Part shown: one piece after another, positions 8,843 through 17,656 of the stretch
Position numbering within the stretch: the stretch's first letter is position 1
Layout: the number at the start of each line of letters is the position of its first letter
Assembly: GCF_902498195.1 (NCBI RefSeq)
Contig: NZ_CABVIY010000003.1
Span: 248,001 to 312,000, forward strand
Direction of reading: 5' to 3'
DNA: 64,000 bases
From: Pseudomonas fluorescens
Lineage (GTDB): Bacteria; Pseudomonadota; Gammaproteobacteria; Pseudomonadales; Pseudomonadaceae
Translations under genes and position numbers: made by a program
Notes under the pieces: generated by a model
What the model was told of the DNA's origin: nothing
The model's input: only the letters and a program-made list of their open reading frames with translations
The model's database searches: none

Positions 8843-11046
8843 TGAGCCAGGGTCAGGTTGAGCTGTCGCGTCGACGTTTTCTCCAGCACAGCGCGACAGT
8901 CGCTTCAGGTCTGGCGATCGCGTTTTACCTGCCTGCGGGCGCTGCCGCGACGGGGCCGGGGGCACCGGCATCGTCGGCTGAATTCGAGCCCAATGCCTGG
9001 GTTCGCGTGTTGCCCGACGGCACGGTGAAACTGGTGGTGCACAAGCACGACTCCGGCACCGGCACCCACACCGCGCTGGCGGCGTGCGTGGCCGAGGAAC
9101 TGGATGTGAACCCGATGACGGTGCAGGTGATCTCGCCGGAGAATCCGTTCTTTGAAACCTATATCCATCCGGTCTGGAAAGTCTTCTCCACGGGTGGCAG
9201 CACCAGCGTGTCGCTGGAGTACGACCGCCTGCGCCTGGCCGGCGCCACCGCGCGCACCCTGTTGATGACGGCGGCGGCCAGACAGTGGAAGGTCAGCCCC
9301 GACAGTTGCTCGACCGAAGAGGGTCGGGTGGTGCACGCCGCAAGCAAACGCAGTGTGGGCTACGGCGAACTGGTCAGCGTCGCCGCGCATTTGCCGGCAC
9401 CTGCCGGGGTCACCCTGAAAGACCCGACCCAATTCAAGTACATCGGCAAGTTGCGCCATAAGCGTGATGCGCAGGCCAAGGTCTGTGGACGGTTCACGTA
9501 CAGCATCGATGTGGTGTTGCCGCAGATGCTGGTGGCAGTGATTGAGCGGGCACCGGTGGTGGGGGCCAAGGTGTTGGCGGTGGATGCTGCCGCCACGCTG
9601 CAAGTGCCGGGCGTACGCCAGGTGATCGCAGTGCCGGGGCGGCCGGATATCCTGGGCGGCAACCTCGAAGGCGTGGCCGTGTTGGCAGACAACTACTGGG
9701 CGGCGCACCAGGGGCGCGAACAGCTCAAGGTGCAGTGGAGCGACTCGCCACTGGCCGGTTTCGACAGCGACGAATTGGCCAAGGCCCAGGCGGCGGCTAT
9801 CGATGACCCGCACGCACAGCGGGTGACCGCGATGGCGGCCGGGGATGTGAACGCGCAATGGCCGCACGCCGCGAAGCGGCTGGAAGCCGATTACCGCATG
9901 CCGTACAAGGTGCAGAATCCGCTGGAACCGATCTGTATCACGGCCCAGGTGAAGGACAACGCGATCACTTATTGGGGTGGCGTGCAGGTGCCGTCCTCGG
10001 CGCTGGAGGCCGCGCAAACCGTGTGCAGGATCGCCCGGGACAAGGTCATCATCAACGAGCTGGTGTCCGGTGGCAGCTTTGGGGCGCGGGAAGCCAAGTA
10101 CTGGCTGTTTGAAGTGGCGTATCTGGCACAGCAGGCCAGGGTGCCGGTCAAGTTGATGAACAGCCGTGAAGACGAAATGCGTGCGCTGTTCATGCACCCG
10201 GCCACCTTGCACCGGGCAAAGGGCGCGCTGGATGCACAGGGTCGCCTGACCGCGCTGCAACTCAACGCGGTGTCGCCCGCCTCGCCGGAGCAGTGGGAAC
10301 CGGGCTATTTCGAACGTCCGGACAAGATGGACTACAGCACCACCGAAGCGATCACGGCGTGGGACTTTGCCTATCGTCCGGCGAACCTGGACCTGGTCTG
10401 GGTCAGGCACGAAAGTCAGGTGCCCAGTGGCTGGTATCGCTCGGTGAGCTTCATTCCCAACGTGTTCGCCGTGGAGAGCTTCATGGATGAACTGGCCCAC
10501 GGTGCGGGTCAGGACCCCTTGGCCTTCCGCCTGGCCAACATGCAGGAACGTCCCCGGCATGTCGCGGTACTCAAAAGTGCCGCCGAGCGAGCCGGCTGGG
10601 GCCAGCCATTGCCGGACGGCACGGCGCTGGGTATCGCCACCAACCAGGGCTACAGCAGTTTCATCGCGGTGGTCGCCCGGGTGGCGAAAAAGGACGGCGT
10701 CATCTGCGTCGAGAAACTCACCTGCGTTGTCGATTGCGGGCTGGCGGTTTCGCCCGGCGGGGTCGAAGAGCAGATCTACGGTGGCCTGATGTGGGGCCTG
10801 GGGCACGCCTTGTTCGATCGTCTGGACATCAAGGCGGGCAGGGTGGTGCAGAGCAACTTCCATGACTACCGCGTGGCGCGCATGTCGGACATGCCCGAGG
10901 TGGACATTCTGCTGGTGGAGGGCGAACCTGGCAAACCCGGCGGCGTCGGCGAACTGGGCAGCCCGCCGGTGGCGCCAGCCATCGCCAATGCACTGTTCAA
11001 CCTGACCGGGGTGCGTCAGCGTTCGACCCCCCTGGCACTGGGATAA
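8842..11046 (+). CDS. Molybdenum hydroxylase large subunit, Tat-exported (isoquinoline oxidoreductase IorB type)
   Basis: A 734-residue MoCo-binding subunit of the xanthine oxidase family, IorB branch, which hydroxylates N-heteroaromatics or oxidises aldehydes. A twin-arginine signal (SRRRFLQHSATVASG) opens the protein, so the complex is probably periplasmic. The molybdopterin segments around GGSFGAREAKYW and the active-site glutamate in GGVGELGSPPVAPA are present. The N-terminal small subunit gene overlaps by 1 bp; the small subunit would be exported by hitch-hiking. The substrate is unknown; the adjacent permease, deaminase and UbiD suggest a purine-, pyrimidine- or pyridine-like ring. Confidence 0.93.
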   Translation: MSQGQVELSRRRFLQHSATVASGLAIAFYLPAGAAATGPGAPASSAEFEPNAWVRVLPDGTVKLVVHKHDSGTGTHTALAACVAEELDVNPMTVQVISPENPFFETYIHPVWKVFSTGGSTSVSLEYDRLRLAGATARTLLMTAAARQWKVSPDSCSTEEGRVVHAASKRSVGYGELVSVAAHLPAPAGVTLKDPTQFKYIGKLRHKRDAQAKVCGRFTYSIDVVLPQMLVAVIERAPVVGAKVLAVDAAATLQVPGVRQVIAVPGRPDILGGNLEGVAVLADNYWAAHQGREQLKVQWSDSPLAGFDSDELAKAQAAAIDDPHAQRVTAMAAGDVNAQWPHAAKRLEADYRMPYKVQNPLEPICITAQVKDNAITYWGGVQVPSSALEAAQTVCRIARDKVIINELVSGGSFGAREAKYWLFEVAYLAQQARVPVKLMNSREDEMRALFMHPATLHRAKGALDAQGRLTALQLNAVSPASPEQWEPGYFERPDKMDYSTTEAITAWDFAYRPANLDLVWVRHESQVPSGWYRSVSFIPNVFAVESFMDELAHGAGQDPLAFRLANMQERPRHVAVLKSAAERAGWGQPLPDGTALGIATNQGYSSFIAVVARVAKKDGVICVEKLTCVVDCGLAVSPGGVEEQIYGGLMWGLGHALFDRLDIKAGRVVQSNFHDYRVARMSDMPEVDILLVEGEPGKPGGVGELGSPPVAPAIANALFNLTGVRQRSTPLALG

Positions 11047-11051
11047 TCGCC

Positions 11052-11942
11052 ATGGACTTGCGCTTGTTGCGGTACTTCATGGCGCTGGCCGAAGAGTTGC
11101 ATTTCGGCCGGGCGGCCACGCGGCTGCACATCTGCCAGCCGCCGTTGAGCCAGCAGATTCGCCTGCTGGAAGAGGAATTGGGCACGCCGTTGTTCGAGCG
11201 CAGCCATCACCGGGTTGAACTGACCGCCGCCGGCCAGATGCTCAAGGAACAGGCGCCGCTGGTGTTCGAACAGCTCAACCGCGCGCTGGACCTGACGCGG
11301 CAGACCGGCCGTGGCCAATTGGGCGAGCTGGAAATCGGCATGATCAGCTCGGTGATGGTCGGCGTGCTGCCGCGGGCCCTGCACCTGTTTCGCGAGCGCT
11401 ATCCGCACGTGAACTGGCGCCTGCATGAGATGACCCCGGCGGCGCAGGTCAAGGCGCTGAAGGAAAAACGCATCGATGCCTGCGTGTTCCGGGTCGGCTA
11501 TGACGACCCGCAGTTGCGTAACGAACTGCTGGTCTACGAGCCGATCCGGGTGGTCATGCCTGCCGATCATCCCCTGGCGCAACGTGAGCGCCTGGCACCC
11601 TCGGACCTGGCGCAGGAACCGTTCGTGGCCCTGGAACTCAAGCAGTCGCGGTTTGCCGATTTCCTGTTCCAGTGCTGTCTCCAGGCCGGTTTCACGCCGC
11701 AGATCCGCCAGCAAGTGATCGAAGTACAGACCTTGCTCAGCCTGGTGCGGGCCGGGTTCGGCGTGGCGCTGCTGCCGGCGTCCATCGAACAGCTGGCCCC
11801 GGCCGGGCTGGTGTTCCGGCGCCTGGCACCGGCGTTGCCGGAGGTGCCGCTGTACGCCACTTACCGCGCGGACGACGATTCCCCCGTGCTCAAGCTGTTT
11901 CTGGATACCTTGCGCGAATTGGTGCTGGCGGACGCACGCTGA
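11052..11942 (+). CDS. LysR-family regulator (CatR/BenM-like)
   Basis: A 296-residue LTTR with the classic N-terminus MDLRLLRYFMALAEELHFGRAA and HTH ICQPPLSQQIRLLEEELG, typical of regulators of aromatic degradation. It begins 5 bp after the molybdenum hydroxylase large subunit gene and is very likely cotranscribed with it. Together with the LysR gene at 7369-8259 it brackets the hydroxylase genes, so two LTTRs may respond to different pathway intermediates. Confidence 0.9.
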   Translation: MDLRLLRYFMALAEELHFGRAATRLHICQPPLSQQIRLLEEELGTPLFERSHHRVELTAAGQMLKEQAPLVFEQLNRALDLTRQTGRGQLGELEIGMISSVMVGVLPRALHLFRERYPHVNWRLHEMTPAAQVKALKEKRIDACVFRVGYDDPQLRNELLVYEPIRVVMPADHPLAQRERLAPSDLAQEPFVALELKQSRFADFLFQCCLQAGFTPQIRQQVIEVQTLLSLVRAGFGVALLPASIEQLAPAGLVFRRLAPALPEVPLYATYRADDDSPVLKLFLDTLRELVLADAR

Positions 11943-11952
11943 ACGCAGTCAC

Positions 11953-12043
11953 TGTGGGAGCGGGCTTGCTCGCGAAGGCGGTTTGACAGTCAACATGGAG
12001 GTTGGCTGGTACTTCGCCTTCGCGAGCAAGCCCGCTCCCACAG
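11953..12043. repeat. REPIN
   Basis: Inverted REP pair (GTGGGAGCGGGCTTGCTCGC and its complement) separated by about 35 bp, between the LysR gene and the PAS-LuxR gene. Confidence 0.88.
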
Positions 12044-12112
12044 AATCTTCGCACTATCGCCGGGCCTGGCGGTCGTACGCTTCACAGGGGCTATCGCAAA
12101 TGTGGAGAACCA

Positions 12113-13609
12113 ATGAGCCAGGACGTCCTGACCACCGAAACCAGTCGCCGCCAGTTGCAGCAGATCATCACCGGGCTGTCCGACGGGGTGATTCTGCTGG
12201 AGCTGGACCAGACGATTGTCTGGGCCAATGACGCCGCGCTGGCCATGCACGGTGTCGCGCGGATCGGCGAGCTGGGCGCCGATGCGAAGCAATATGCGCA
12301 ACGCTTCGCCTTGCGTTATCGCAACAATCACCCGGTCCCGGTTGCCAACTACCCGATCAGTCGCGTCGCGCGCGGGGAGACGTTCAGCGATGTGCTGGTC
12401 GAACTCACCCCGGTCGACGATGAAGAGCGGACCTGGGTTCACCGCGTGCGCAGCCTGGTGGTGACCGACAGCCGCGGCGAACCGGAGTCATTGGTGCTGA
12501 TCATGGACGACGTCACCGACTGGGCCAATGCCGAGCAGCGCTTCGAGAAAACCTTCGCTGCCAACCCCGCGCCCGCGGTGATTTGCCGCCTCAGCGATTT
12601 GCGCTACATCAAGGTCAATGCGGGCTTTCTGGAGATGACCGGTTATACCCGGGACCAGGTGATCGGCAGCTCGACCTATGAGCTGGATGTGCTCGACCAG
12701 GCCGAAAACAAGGATCTGGCCAAGCAGCGCTTGCGCGAAGGCGGCACTATCCCGCAAATGCAGGCCGAGTTGCGACTGGCCGATGGCGGCAGCAAGCAGG
12801 TGATCGTCGCCGGCCAGCCCCTGGAGCTCTTTGACGAGCCCTGCATGCTGTTTTCCTTCGTCGACATGGAGCCCCGGCACAAGGCGGAAATCGCCCTGCG
12901 CCACAGCGAGGAGCGCTTTGCCAAGGCCTTTCGCCTGTCGCCGGTGCCGATCCTGGTCTGCCGCGCCGACGATCAAGTGGTGCTGGATGTGAACGAAGCG
13001 TTCCTCGATACCCTGGGCTATCCCCGCGAGGAGGTGCTTGGCCAAACCATCGCGCACATCGGTGTCTTCGATGACAAGGCTGCACGGACCCGGCTGTTCG
13101 CCGCACTGGAGAAATCCGCGCGCCTGGATCGCCTCGATGTGCGGATACGCAAGAAAGACACGGGGTTGATGGATTGCGCCGTGTCGGCGGACACCGTGAG
13201 CATCCAGGACCAACCCTGCTACCTGTGGGTCTTGATGGACATCACCGAGCGTAAACGCACGGAGCTTGAGTTGGTGGCGGCTATCGAGGAGGTGATGAAA
13301 GACGCCTCGTGGTTCAGCCGCACGCTGATTGAAAAGCTGGCCAATGTGAAAAGCGTCAATTCGCCCCGGTCGCCCAGTGTGTCCTTCACCGACCTGACTG
13401 CCCGTGAGCGCGATGTGCTGGGTTTGATCTGTGAAGGCCTGGCCGACAAGGAAATCGCCGCTCGCCTGAAACTGGCACCCAATACCGTGCGCAATCACGT
13501 GGCGACGGTGTATTCCAAGCTGGATGTGCACAGCCGTAGCGAGGCGATTGTCTGGGCGCGCGAGCGTGGTTTGTTTTCCGGGGCATGGCCAACCAAAGGC
13601 CAGCGGTAA
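12113..13609 (+). CDS. Triple-PAS sensor/LuxR-type transcriptional regulator
   Basis: A 498-residue soluble one-component regulator. Three PAS modules follow one another: about 13-120 (GLSDGVILLELD), 140-250 (RFEKTFAANPAPAVICR) and 265-385 (RFAKAFRLSPVPILVCR), the last ending in the PAC motif WVLMDITERKR. A LuxR/FixJ HTH closes the protein at about 430-490 (LTARERDVLGLICEGLADKEIA). No transmembrane segment or kinase domain is visible. The start at 12113 has GGAG upstream; a longer frame would be read from a REPIN. A direct repeat just after its stop might be its own binding site. Signal and targets are unknown. Confidence 0.88.
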   Translation: MSQDVLTTETSRRQLQQIITGLSDGVILLELDQTIVWANDAALAMHGVARIGELGADAKQYAQRFALRYRNNHPVPVANYPISRVARGETFSDVLVELTPVDDEERTWVHRVRSLVVTDSRGEPESLVLIMDDVTDWANAEQRFEKTFAANPAPAVICRLSDLRYIKVNAGFLEMTGYTRDQVIGSSTYELDVLDQAENKDLAKQRLREGGTIPQMQAELRLADGGSKQVIVAGQPLELFDEPCMLFSFVDMEPRHKAEIALRHSEERFAKAFRLSPVPILVCRADDQVVLDVNEAFLDTLGYPREEVLGQTIAHIGVFDDKAARTRLFAALEKSARLDRLDVRIRKKDTGLMDCAVSADTVSIQDQPCYLWVLMDITERKRTELELVAAIEEVMKDASWFSRTLIEKLANVKSVNSPRSPSVSFTDLTARERDVLGLICEGLADKEIAARLKLAPNTVRNHVATVYSKLDVHSRSEAIVWARERGLFSGAWPTKGQR

Positions 13610-13642
13610 GGTGCAAATGCACTAGCCGATCTGGTGCAAATG
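13610..13642. promoter_or_regulatory. Direct repeat GGTGCAAATG, 23 bp spacing
   Basis: The decamer GGTGCAAATG occurs at 13610 and again at 13633, two helical turns apart, between the LuxR gene and the DUF1652 gene. It could be a binding site for the upstream regulator; this is inferred from spacing only. Confidence 0.35.
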
Positions 13643-13739
13643 GAGGTGCTGGCGGGAGGGTACAGTTCTTAGGCTAGGGACGTGCGAACGGTATCTTCGG
13701 ATCCTTCGCCCGCTCTTTGTATTTGCTAAAGGAACAGCC

Positions 13740-13787
13740 ATGCCACACCTGATCACTGCCATCCGTCATACGGGCCAACCGCAATGA
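13740..13787 (+). CDS. Possible 15-codon leader ORF coupled to the DUF1652 gene
   Basis: The frame MPHLITAIRHTGQPQ follows a strong AAAGGAA ribosome binding site, and its TGA (13785-13787) overlaps the ATG of the next gene (13784). The downstream gene itself has no clear Shine-Dalgarno sequence other than this arrangement. Translational coupling is therefore plausible, but the peptide matches nothing known to me. Confidence 0.4.
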   Translation: MPHLITAIRHTGQPQ

Positions 13788-14035
13788 TGCACCTGGCGCA
13801 ATTGCGGACCCAGCTGGAGCGGACGTTTTCGCCGCTGGCCTGTGAGTGCAATGTCACGGGCGATCATACCTTGACCGTCAAGCTCTACCATCCAGTGTCC
13901 GGGCAAGTGGATCTGGTGGTCAGCGGGTTGAACCTGGCCACGCTGCAAACCCCCGAATCGGTCGCCGCACTCATTGAAGAGCTGCGTTATGAACTGCAAA
14001 GCAACACCCTGCATCGCCCCGATCCCGTGCGGTAG
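13784..14035 (+). CDS. DUF1652 domain protein
   Basis: An 83-residue protein with the DUF1652 pattern: LRxxLExxFxPLACECN, then LTVKLYHPVSGQVDLVVSG, then LIEELRYEL. The family is small, largely restricted to Pseudomonas, and has no assigned function. No signal peptide or membrane segment is visible. Start follows the overlapping leader ORF; two consecutive ATG codons are available at 13784 and 13787. Confidence 0.8.
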   Translation: MMHLAQLRTQLERTFSPLACECNVTGDHTLTVKLYHPVSGQVDLVVSGLNLATLQTPESVAALIEELRYELQSNTLHRPDPVR

Positions 14036-14104
14036 TTTTTGTCGGTTTTGACTACCGGACGGCCTTCCTGACCCATAAAAACTGCTTTTCTGTGATGCAC
14101 CCGT

Positions 14105-14131
14105 GAACTTTTTGGCAGTGTTTTGTTGTCA
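14105..14131 (+). promoter_or_regulatory. Possible ECF (AlgU-like) promoter of the lipoprotein gene
   Basis: GAACTT at 14105-14110 is followed after 16 bp by TGTCA. The first element matches the AlgU/RpoE -35 consensus; the second is a weak match to TCTGA. It lies 34 bp upstream of a small envelope lipoprotein, a common AlgU target class. Confidence 0.25.
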
Positions 14132-14164
14132 CAAACTTGTCGATCACTTTTCGCGGGTCATCCT

Positions 14165-14380
14165 ATGAACAGTCTTGGGAAACGCGTTTTCACCCCTTTT
14201 GCGCTCTGTGCTGTCTTGCTCGGTGGCTGTGCCAGCCCGCCGCCCCCTCCACCCGCCGCGCCGCCGCCACCGCCAGAGCGTACCTGTCAAACCATGGATA
14301 AAACCGATGTCATGGGCGATATGAAAGCCGAAGGCGAGGTGACGCGGGTCACGACCACGACGCGCTGCGTCACTCAGTAA
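14165..14380 (+). CDS. Small proline-rich lipoprotein
   Basis: A 71-residue envelope lipoprotein. A signal peptide ends in the lipobox LLGGC, with the lipidated cysteine at residue 22. A proline/alanine stretch (about 25-38) and a short C-terminal domain with a CQTMDK segment and a final cysteine follow; the two later cysteines could form a disulfide. Residue +2 after the cysteine is Ala, so outer-membrane sorting is expected. Function unknown. Confidence 0.75.
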   Translation: MNSLGKRVFTPFALCAVLLGGCASPPPPPPAAPPPPPERTCQTMDKTDVMGDMKAEGEVTRVTTTTRCVTQ

Positions 14381-14400
14381 ATTCGATCACGCACGATCCT

Positions 14401-14480
14401 TGTAGGAGCTGTCGAGTGTAACGAGGCTGCGATCTTTTGAAGCAAAATCAAAAGATCGCAGCCTCCGGCAGCTCCTACAG
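14401..14480. repeat. TGTAGGAGCTG-type palindrome
   Basis: An 80 bp inverted repeat with ends TGTAGGAGCTG/CAGCTCCTACA and an inner GGCTGCGATC/GATCGCAGCC pair. It lies between convergent genes and can form a strong hairpin on either strand; no U tract follows. Confidence 0.8.
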
Positions 14481-14501
14481 GGGGTACGTCGGTGGCATGG
14501 A

Positions 14502-15269
14502 TCAGGAGAGGAAACCACCGTCCACGTTCAGCGAAACGCCGGTGGTGTAGCTCGATGCATCGCTGGCCAGGTACAGCACCGCACCGGCCATTTCACTCGG
14601 ATCGGCTACGCGCTTGAGCGGGATCTGCGCCAGCGCGGTGTTCAGGATCGCTTCGTTCTTTACCAGGGCCGAGGCGAACTTGGTATCGGTCAGGCCTGGC
14701 AGCAGGGCGTTGCAGCGAATGCCGAACTGCGCGCATTCCTTGGCGAACACCTTGGTCATGTTAATGACCGCGGCCTTGGTGACCGAGTAGATGCCCTGGA
14801 ACACGCCCGGCGAAACGCCATTGATCGACGCCACGTTGATGATGCTGCCGCCGCCGTTCTCGCGCATCAGCTTGCCGGCTTCCACCGACATGAAGAAGTA
14901 GCCACGGATGTTGACGTCGACCGTCTTCTGGAAGGCGCTGAGGTCGGTATCCAGCACGTTGCAGAACTGCGGGTTGGTCGCCGCGTTGTTGACCAGGATG
15001 TCCAGGCGCCCGAACTGTTCCTTGATGCCGGCGAACACCTGGCTGATCTGTTCCATTTCACCGATATGGCACGCGATGGCAGTGGCTTTGCCGCCGGCGG
15101 CGATGATCGCGTCGGCCACGTGCTGGCAACCGTCGAGTTTGCGGCTCGACACGATCACGTGGGCGCCTTGCTGCGCCAGCAACCTGGCAATGGCCTCACC
15201 GATGCCACGGCTGGCACCGGAGACGAAAGCGATCTTGCCGTCGAGGTCGAACAACTGGGTCTTGGACAT
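14502..15269 (-). CDS. SDR-family NAD(P)-dependent oxidoreductase
   Basis: A 255-residue classical short-chain dehydrogenase. The cofactor motif is GASRGIGEAIA (about 18-28), NNAA is in place, and the catalytic Ser, Tyr and Lys sit in VASINGVSPGVFQGIYSVTKAAV. The C-terminus DGGFLS is typical. The gene is preceded 44 bp upstream by a phosphotransferase-like kinase gene on the same strand. This pairing recurs near acyl-CoA metabolism genes, but the substrate is not evident. Confidence 0.92.
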   Translation of the reverse strand: MSKTQLFDLDGKIAFVSGASRGIGEAIARLLAQQGAHVIVSSRKLDGCQHVADAIIAAGGKATAIACHIGEMEQISQVFAGIKEQFGRLDILVNNAATNPQFCNVLDTDLSAFQKTVDVNIRGYFFMSVEAGKLMRENGGGSIINVASINGVSPGVFQGIYSVTKAAVINMTKVFAKECAQFGIRCNALLPGLTDTKFASALVKNEAILNTALAQIPLKRVADPSEMAGAVLYLASDASSYTTGVSLNVDGGFLS

Positions 15270-15313
15270 GGGGTTCCCTTATAAACGGTCTTGTTATTGG
15301 GCCAGGGGCGGCA

Positions 15314-16381
15314 TCAAAGGCTGGATTTCTGGATGACCTGCAGGCTCATCTGCTCCAGCAGTTTGTTCATGTGAATGAACTGCGCGAAGCGTTTGTCCTG
15401 GGTCTGGCCGTGGTAGAAGCGGTAGTAGATCTGCTGCACGATGCCGGCCAGGCGGAACAGGCCGTAGGTGTAGTAGAAGTCGAAATTGTCGATCTGGATG
15501 CCGGAACGCTGGGCGTAGTAATCGACGAATTCACGGCGGGTCAGCATGCCGGGTGCGTGGCTCGGCTGGCGGCGCATCAGTTGCACGGGGGCCGGGTCGT
15601 CGGCTTCGATCCAGTAGGCGAGGGTGTTGCCCAGGTCCATCAGTGGATCGCCCAGGGTCGTGAGTTCCCAGTCGAGCACGCCGATGATCTGCATCGGGTT
15701 GTTCGGGTCGAGGATCACGTTGTCGAAACGGTAGTCGTTGTGCACGATGCTGGAGGTCGGGTGATCGGCCGGCATCTTGTCGTTGAGCCAGGCCTTTACC
15801 GCCTCCCACTGTGGCGCATCCGGGGTCAGGGCCTTCTCGTAGCGATCGCTCCAGCCCTTGATCTGCCGTGCCACGTAACCTTCCGGCTTGCCAAGGTCAC
15901 CCAGCCCGTAGGCGTTGTAGTCGACCCGGTGCAGCTCGACGAACTTGTCGATGAAGCTCTTGCACAGCGCTTCGGTTTTCGCCGAGTCGAGCCCCAGTTC
16001 CGCGGGCAGTTCGGAGCGCAGGATGATGCCCTTGACCCGTTCCATCACATAGAACTCGGCGCCGATCACCGACTCGTCGGTGCAGTGCACGTAGGCTTTC
16101 GGGCAATACGGAAAGCCGTCGCGCAATTGATTGAGGATGCGGAATTCGCGGCCCATGTCATGGGCGGACTTGGCCTTGTGGCCGAAAGGCGGCCGGCGCA
16201 GGACGAATTCTTGCCCGGGGTATTCCAGCAAATAGGTGAGGTTCGACGCACCGCCCGGAAACTGGCTGATCTGCGGCAGGCCGCTGAGGCCCGGAATGTG
16301 CGCCTTGAGGTAGGGATCGATCAGGCTGGCATCGAGTTCTTCGCCGGAGCGGATACGGGTGGACTGGTCAGTAAGCGCCAT
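15314..16381 (-). CDS. Phosphotransferase (APH/ACAD10-like kinase) family protein
   Basis: A 355-residue kinase-fold protein. The nucleotide-binding segment GGASNLTYLLE and the lysine-less RRPP region come first; the catalytic loop is HNDYRFDN, and the metal-binding aspartate is in VLDWELTTLGDP. This subgroup resembles the aminoglycoside-phosphotransferase-like domain of ACAD10 and is usually found beside fatty-acid or hydroxy-acid oxidation genes. It precedes the SDR gene by 44 bp and is probably cotranscribed. Resistance function is not implied. Confidence 0.9.
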   Translation of the reverse strand: MALTDQSTRIRSGEELDASLIDPYLKAHIPGLSGLPQISQFPGGASNLTYLLEYPGQEFVLRRPPFGHKAKSAHDMGREFRILNQLRDGFPYCPKAYVHCTDESVIGAEFYVMERVKGIILRSELPAELGLDSAKTEALCKSFIDKFVELHRVDYNAYGLGDLGKPEGYVARQIKGWSDRYEKALTPDAPQWEAVKAWLNDKMPADHPTSSIVHNDYRFDNVILDPNNPMQIIGVLDWELTTLGDPLMDLGNTLAYWIEADDPAPVQLMRRQPSHAPGMLTRREFVDYYAQRSGIQIDNFDFYYTYGLFRLAGIVQQIYYRFYHGQTQDKRFAQFIHMNKLLEQMSLQVIQKSSL

Positions 16382-16524
16382 GCTTATCCCTTCTGCTTAT
16401 TCTGGTGGCCTGAAACTATTGGCTAATCTAATGCGCGCCCCCGGCACCGACAACCACGATCGGCCCTTATAGGCGAGCGTGTTGCCGGGCAATCATTGTT
16501 TTTGATACACCTGTTTGAATTGTC

Positions 16525-17490
16525 CTACACAACGGCGTCGCTGATGTTGCGTGGCAACTCGATCGGGGTGATGACCGGTTGACCGGAAAAGAACGCCACG
16601 AGGTTGCGACCCACCAGTTCGACGGTACCCTGCGTGGCTTCCGGCGAGAGCCCGGCGACATGCGGGGTGAGGATGACGTTGCTCAAGGCCTTGAGCGCAT
16701 CCGGCACCTGCGGCTCGGCGTCGAACACATCCAGCGCGGCACCGGCGATGCGTCGTTGTTCGAGTGCGGTAATCAGATCGGCGGTGACCACCACGCTGGC
16801 CCGGGCGATGTTGACGAGGAAACCCTTGGGGCCGAGGGCGTCGAGTACCTGGCGATTGACCAGGTGCTGGGTGCCGAGGCCACCGGGGGTGGCGACGATC
16901 AGAAAGTCCGAGGCGCGCGCCAGCTCCGTGGGTGTGGCGCAGAACTCGTAGGTCACGTCGCTGCGATGCTGGCGGTTGTGGTAGCACACGCTCATGTCGA
17001 AACCGGCGGCGGCGCGTTTGGCGATGGCCATGCCGACGGCACCGAGGCCGAGAATGCCCAGGCGTTTGCCGGCCAGTGACGGGCGCATGATCTTCGGCCA
17101 CTCGCCCCGGCGTACGGCGGCGTCGCAGCGAGGCACATCGCGCACCAGTGACAACAACAGGGCCATGGCGTGGTCGGCGACGGAGGAGGCATTGACCCCG
17201 GCGCCATTGGTCACCGTGATGCCACGGTCGGCGGCGGCTTGCAGGTCGACCATTTCATAGCCGGCACCGATCACGCAGATGATCTTCAGGTTGGGCAGGG
17301 CGGCGATTTCATCGGTGTACAGGCCCAGCGGGCCACGGGTCAATACGGCGTCGATCTGGGCGCTGTGGCGGCTGATGGCTTCGGCGCGCTCGGCGGGGGT
17401 CGGGGCCAGTATCAGGTGGAAGCCCTGATGTTCGAGGATAGGCAAGTAATCATTGATGGTTTCAACCAGTACGAGAACGGTTGCGGGCAT
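16525..17490 (-). CDS. D-isomer-specific 2-hydroxyacid dehydrogenase
   Basis: A 321-residue dehydrogenase of the D-2-hydroxyacid/glyoxylate-hydroxypyruvate reductase family. The NAD(P) motif GLGAVG is in the middle (LGILGLGAVGMAIAKR). The substrate arginine is in NIARASVV, where Ser replaces the usual Gly of ARG. The glutamate and histidine of the relay are in FDAEPQVP and TPHVAG. An AGGAG site precedes the start. It appears monocistronic, with about 140 bp to the kinase gene and 167 bp to the TetR gene. Confidence 0.9.
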   Translation of the reverse strand: MPATVLVLVETINDYLPILEHQGFHLILAPTPAERAEAISRHSAQIDAVLTRGPLGLYTDEIAALPNLKIICVIGAGYEMVDLQAAADRGITVTNGAGVNASSVADHAMALLLSLVRDVPRCDAAVRRGEWPKIMRPSLAGKRLGILGLGAVGMAIAKRAAAGFDMSVCYHNRQHRSDVTYEFCATPTELARASDFLIVATPGGLGTQHLVNRQVLDALGPKGFLVNIARASVVVTADLITALEQRRIAGAALDVFDAEPQVPDALKALSNVILTPHVAGLSPEATQGTVELVGRNLVAFFSGQPVITPIELPRNISDAVV

Positions 17491-17656
17491 GCGTGGCTCC
17501 TGTGGGCATGGGTATCGGGCTCGAACGTCAATGGAGATTGCTGGCTACCGGGCGTTTTGGCAATGCCGACGTGGTAGCCGCGCTTCTCATTGTAGGCGCT
17601 GGCGCCGCCGCCGATTTTTTTTCAACGACCGCGACTATTCAGGCAAGGGGAGGGGG

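Noticed and set aside
8905..10863. A 652-codon open frame opposite the molybdenum hydroxylase large subunit
   Set aside because: Antisense shadow of a clear MoCo gene, rich in Arg, His and Pro, with no recognisable domain.
15314..16381. The APH-type kinase as an aminoglycoside resistance gene
   Set aside because: The sequence resembles the ACAD10-type kinase group, and its neighbour is an SDR gene; no resistance context is present.
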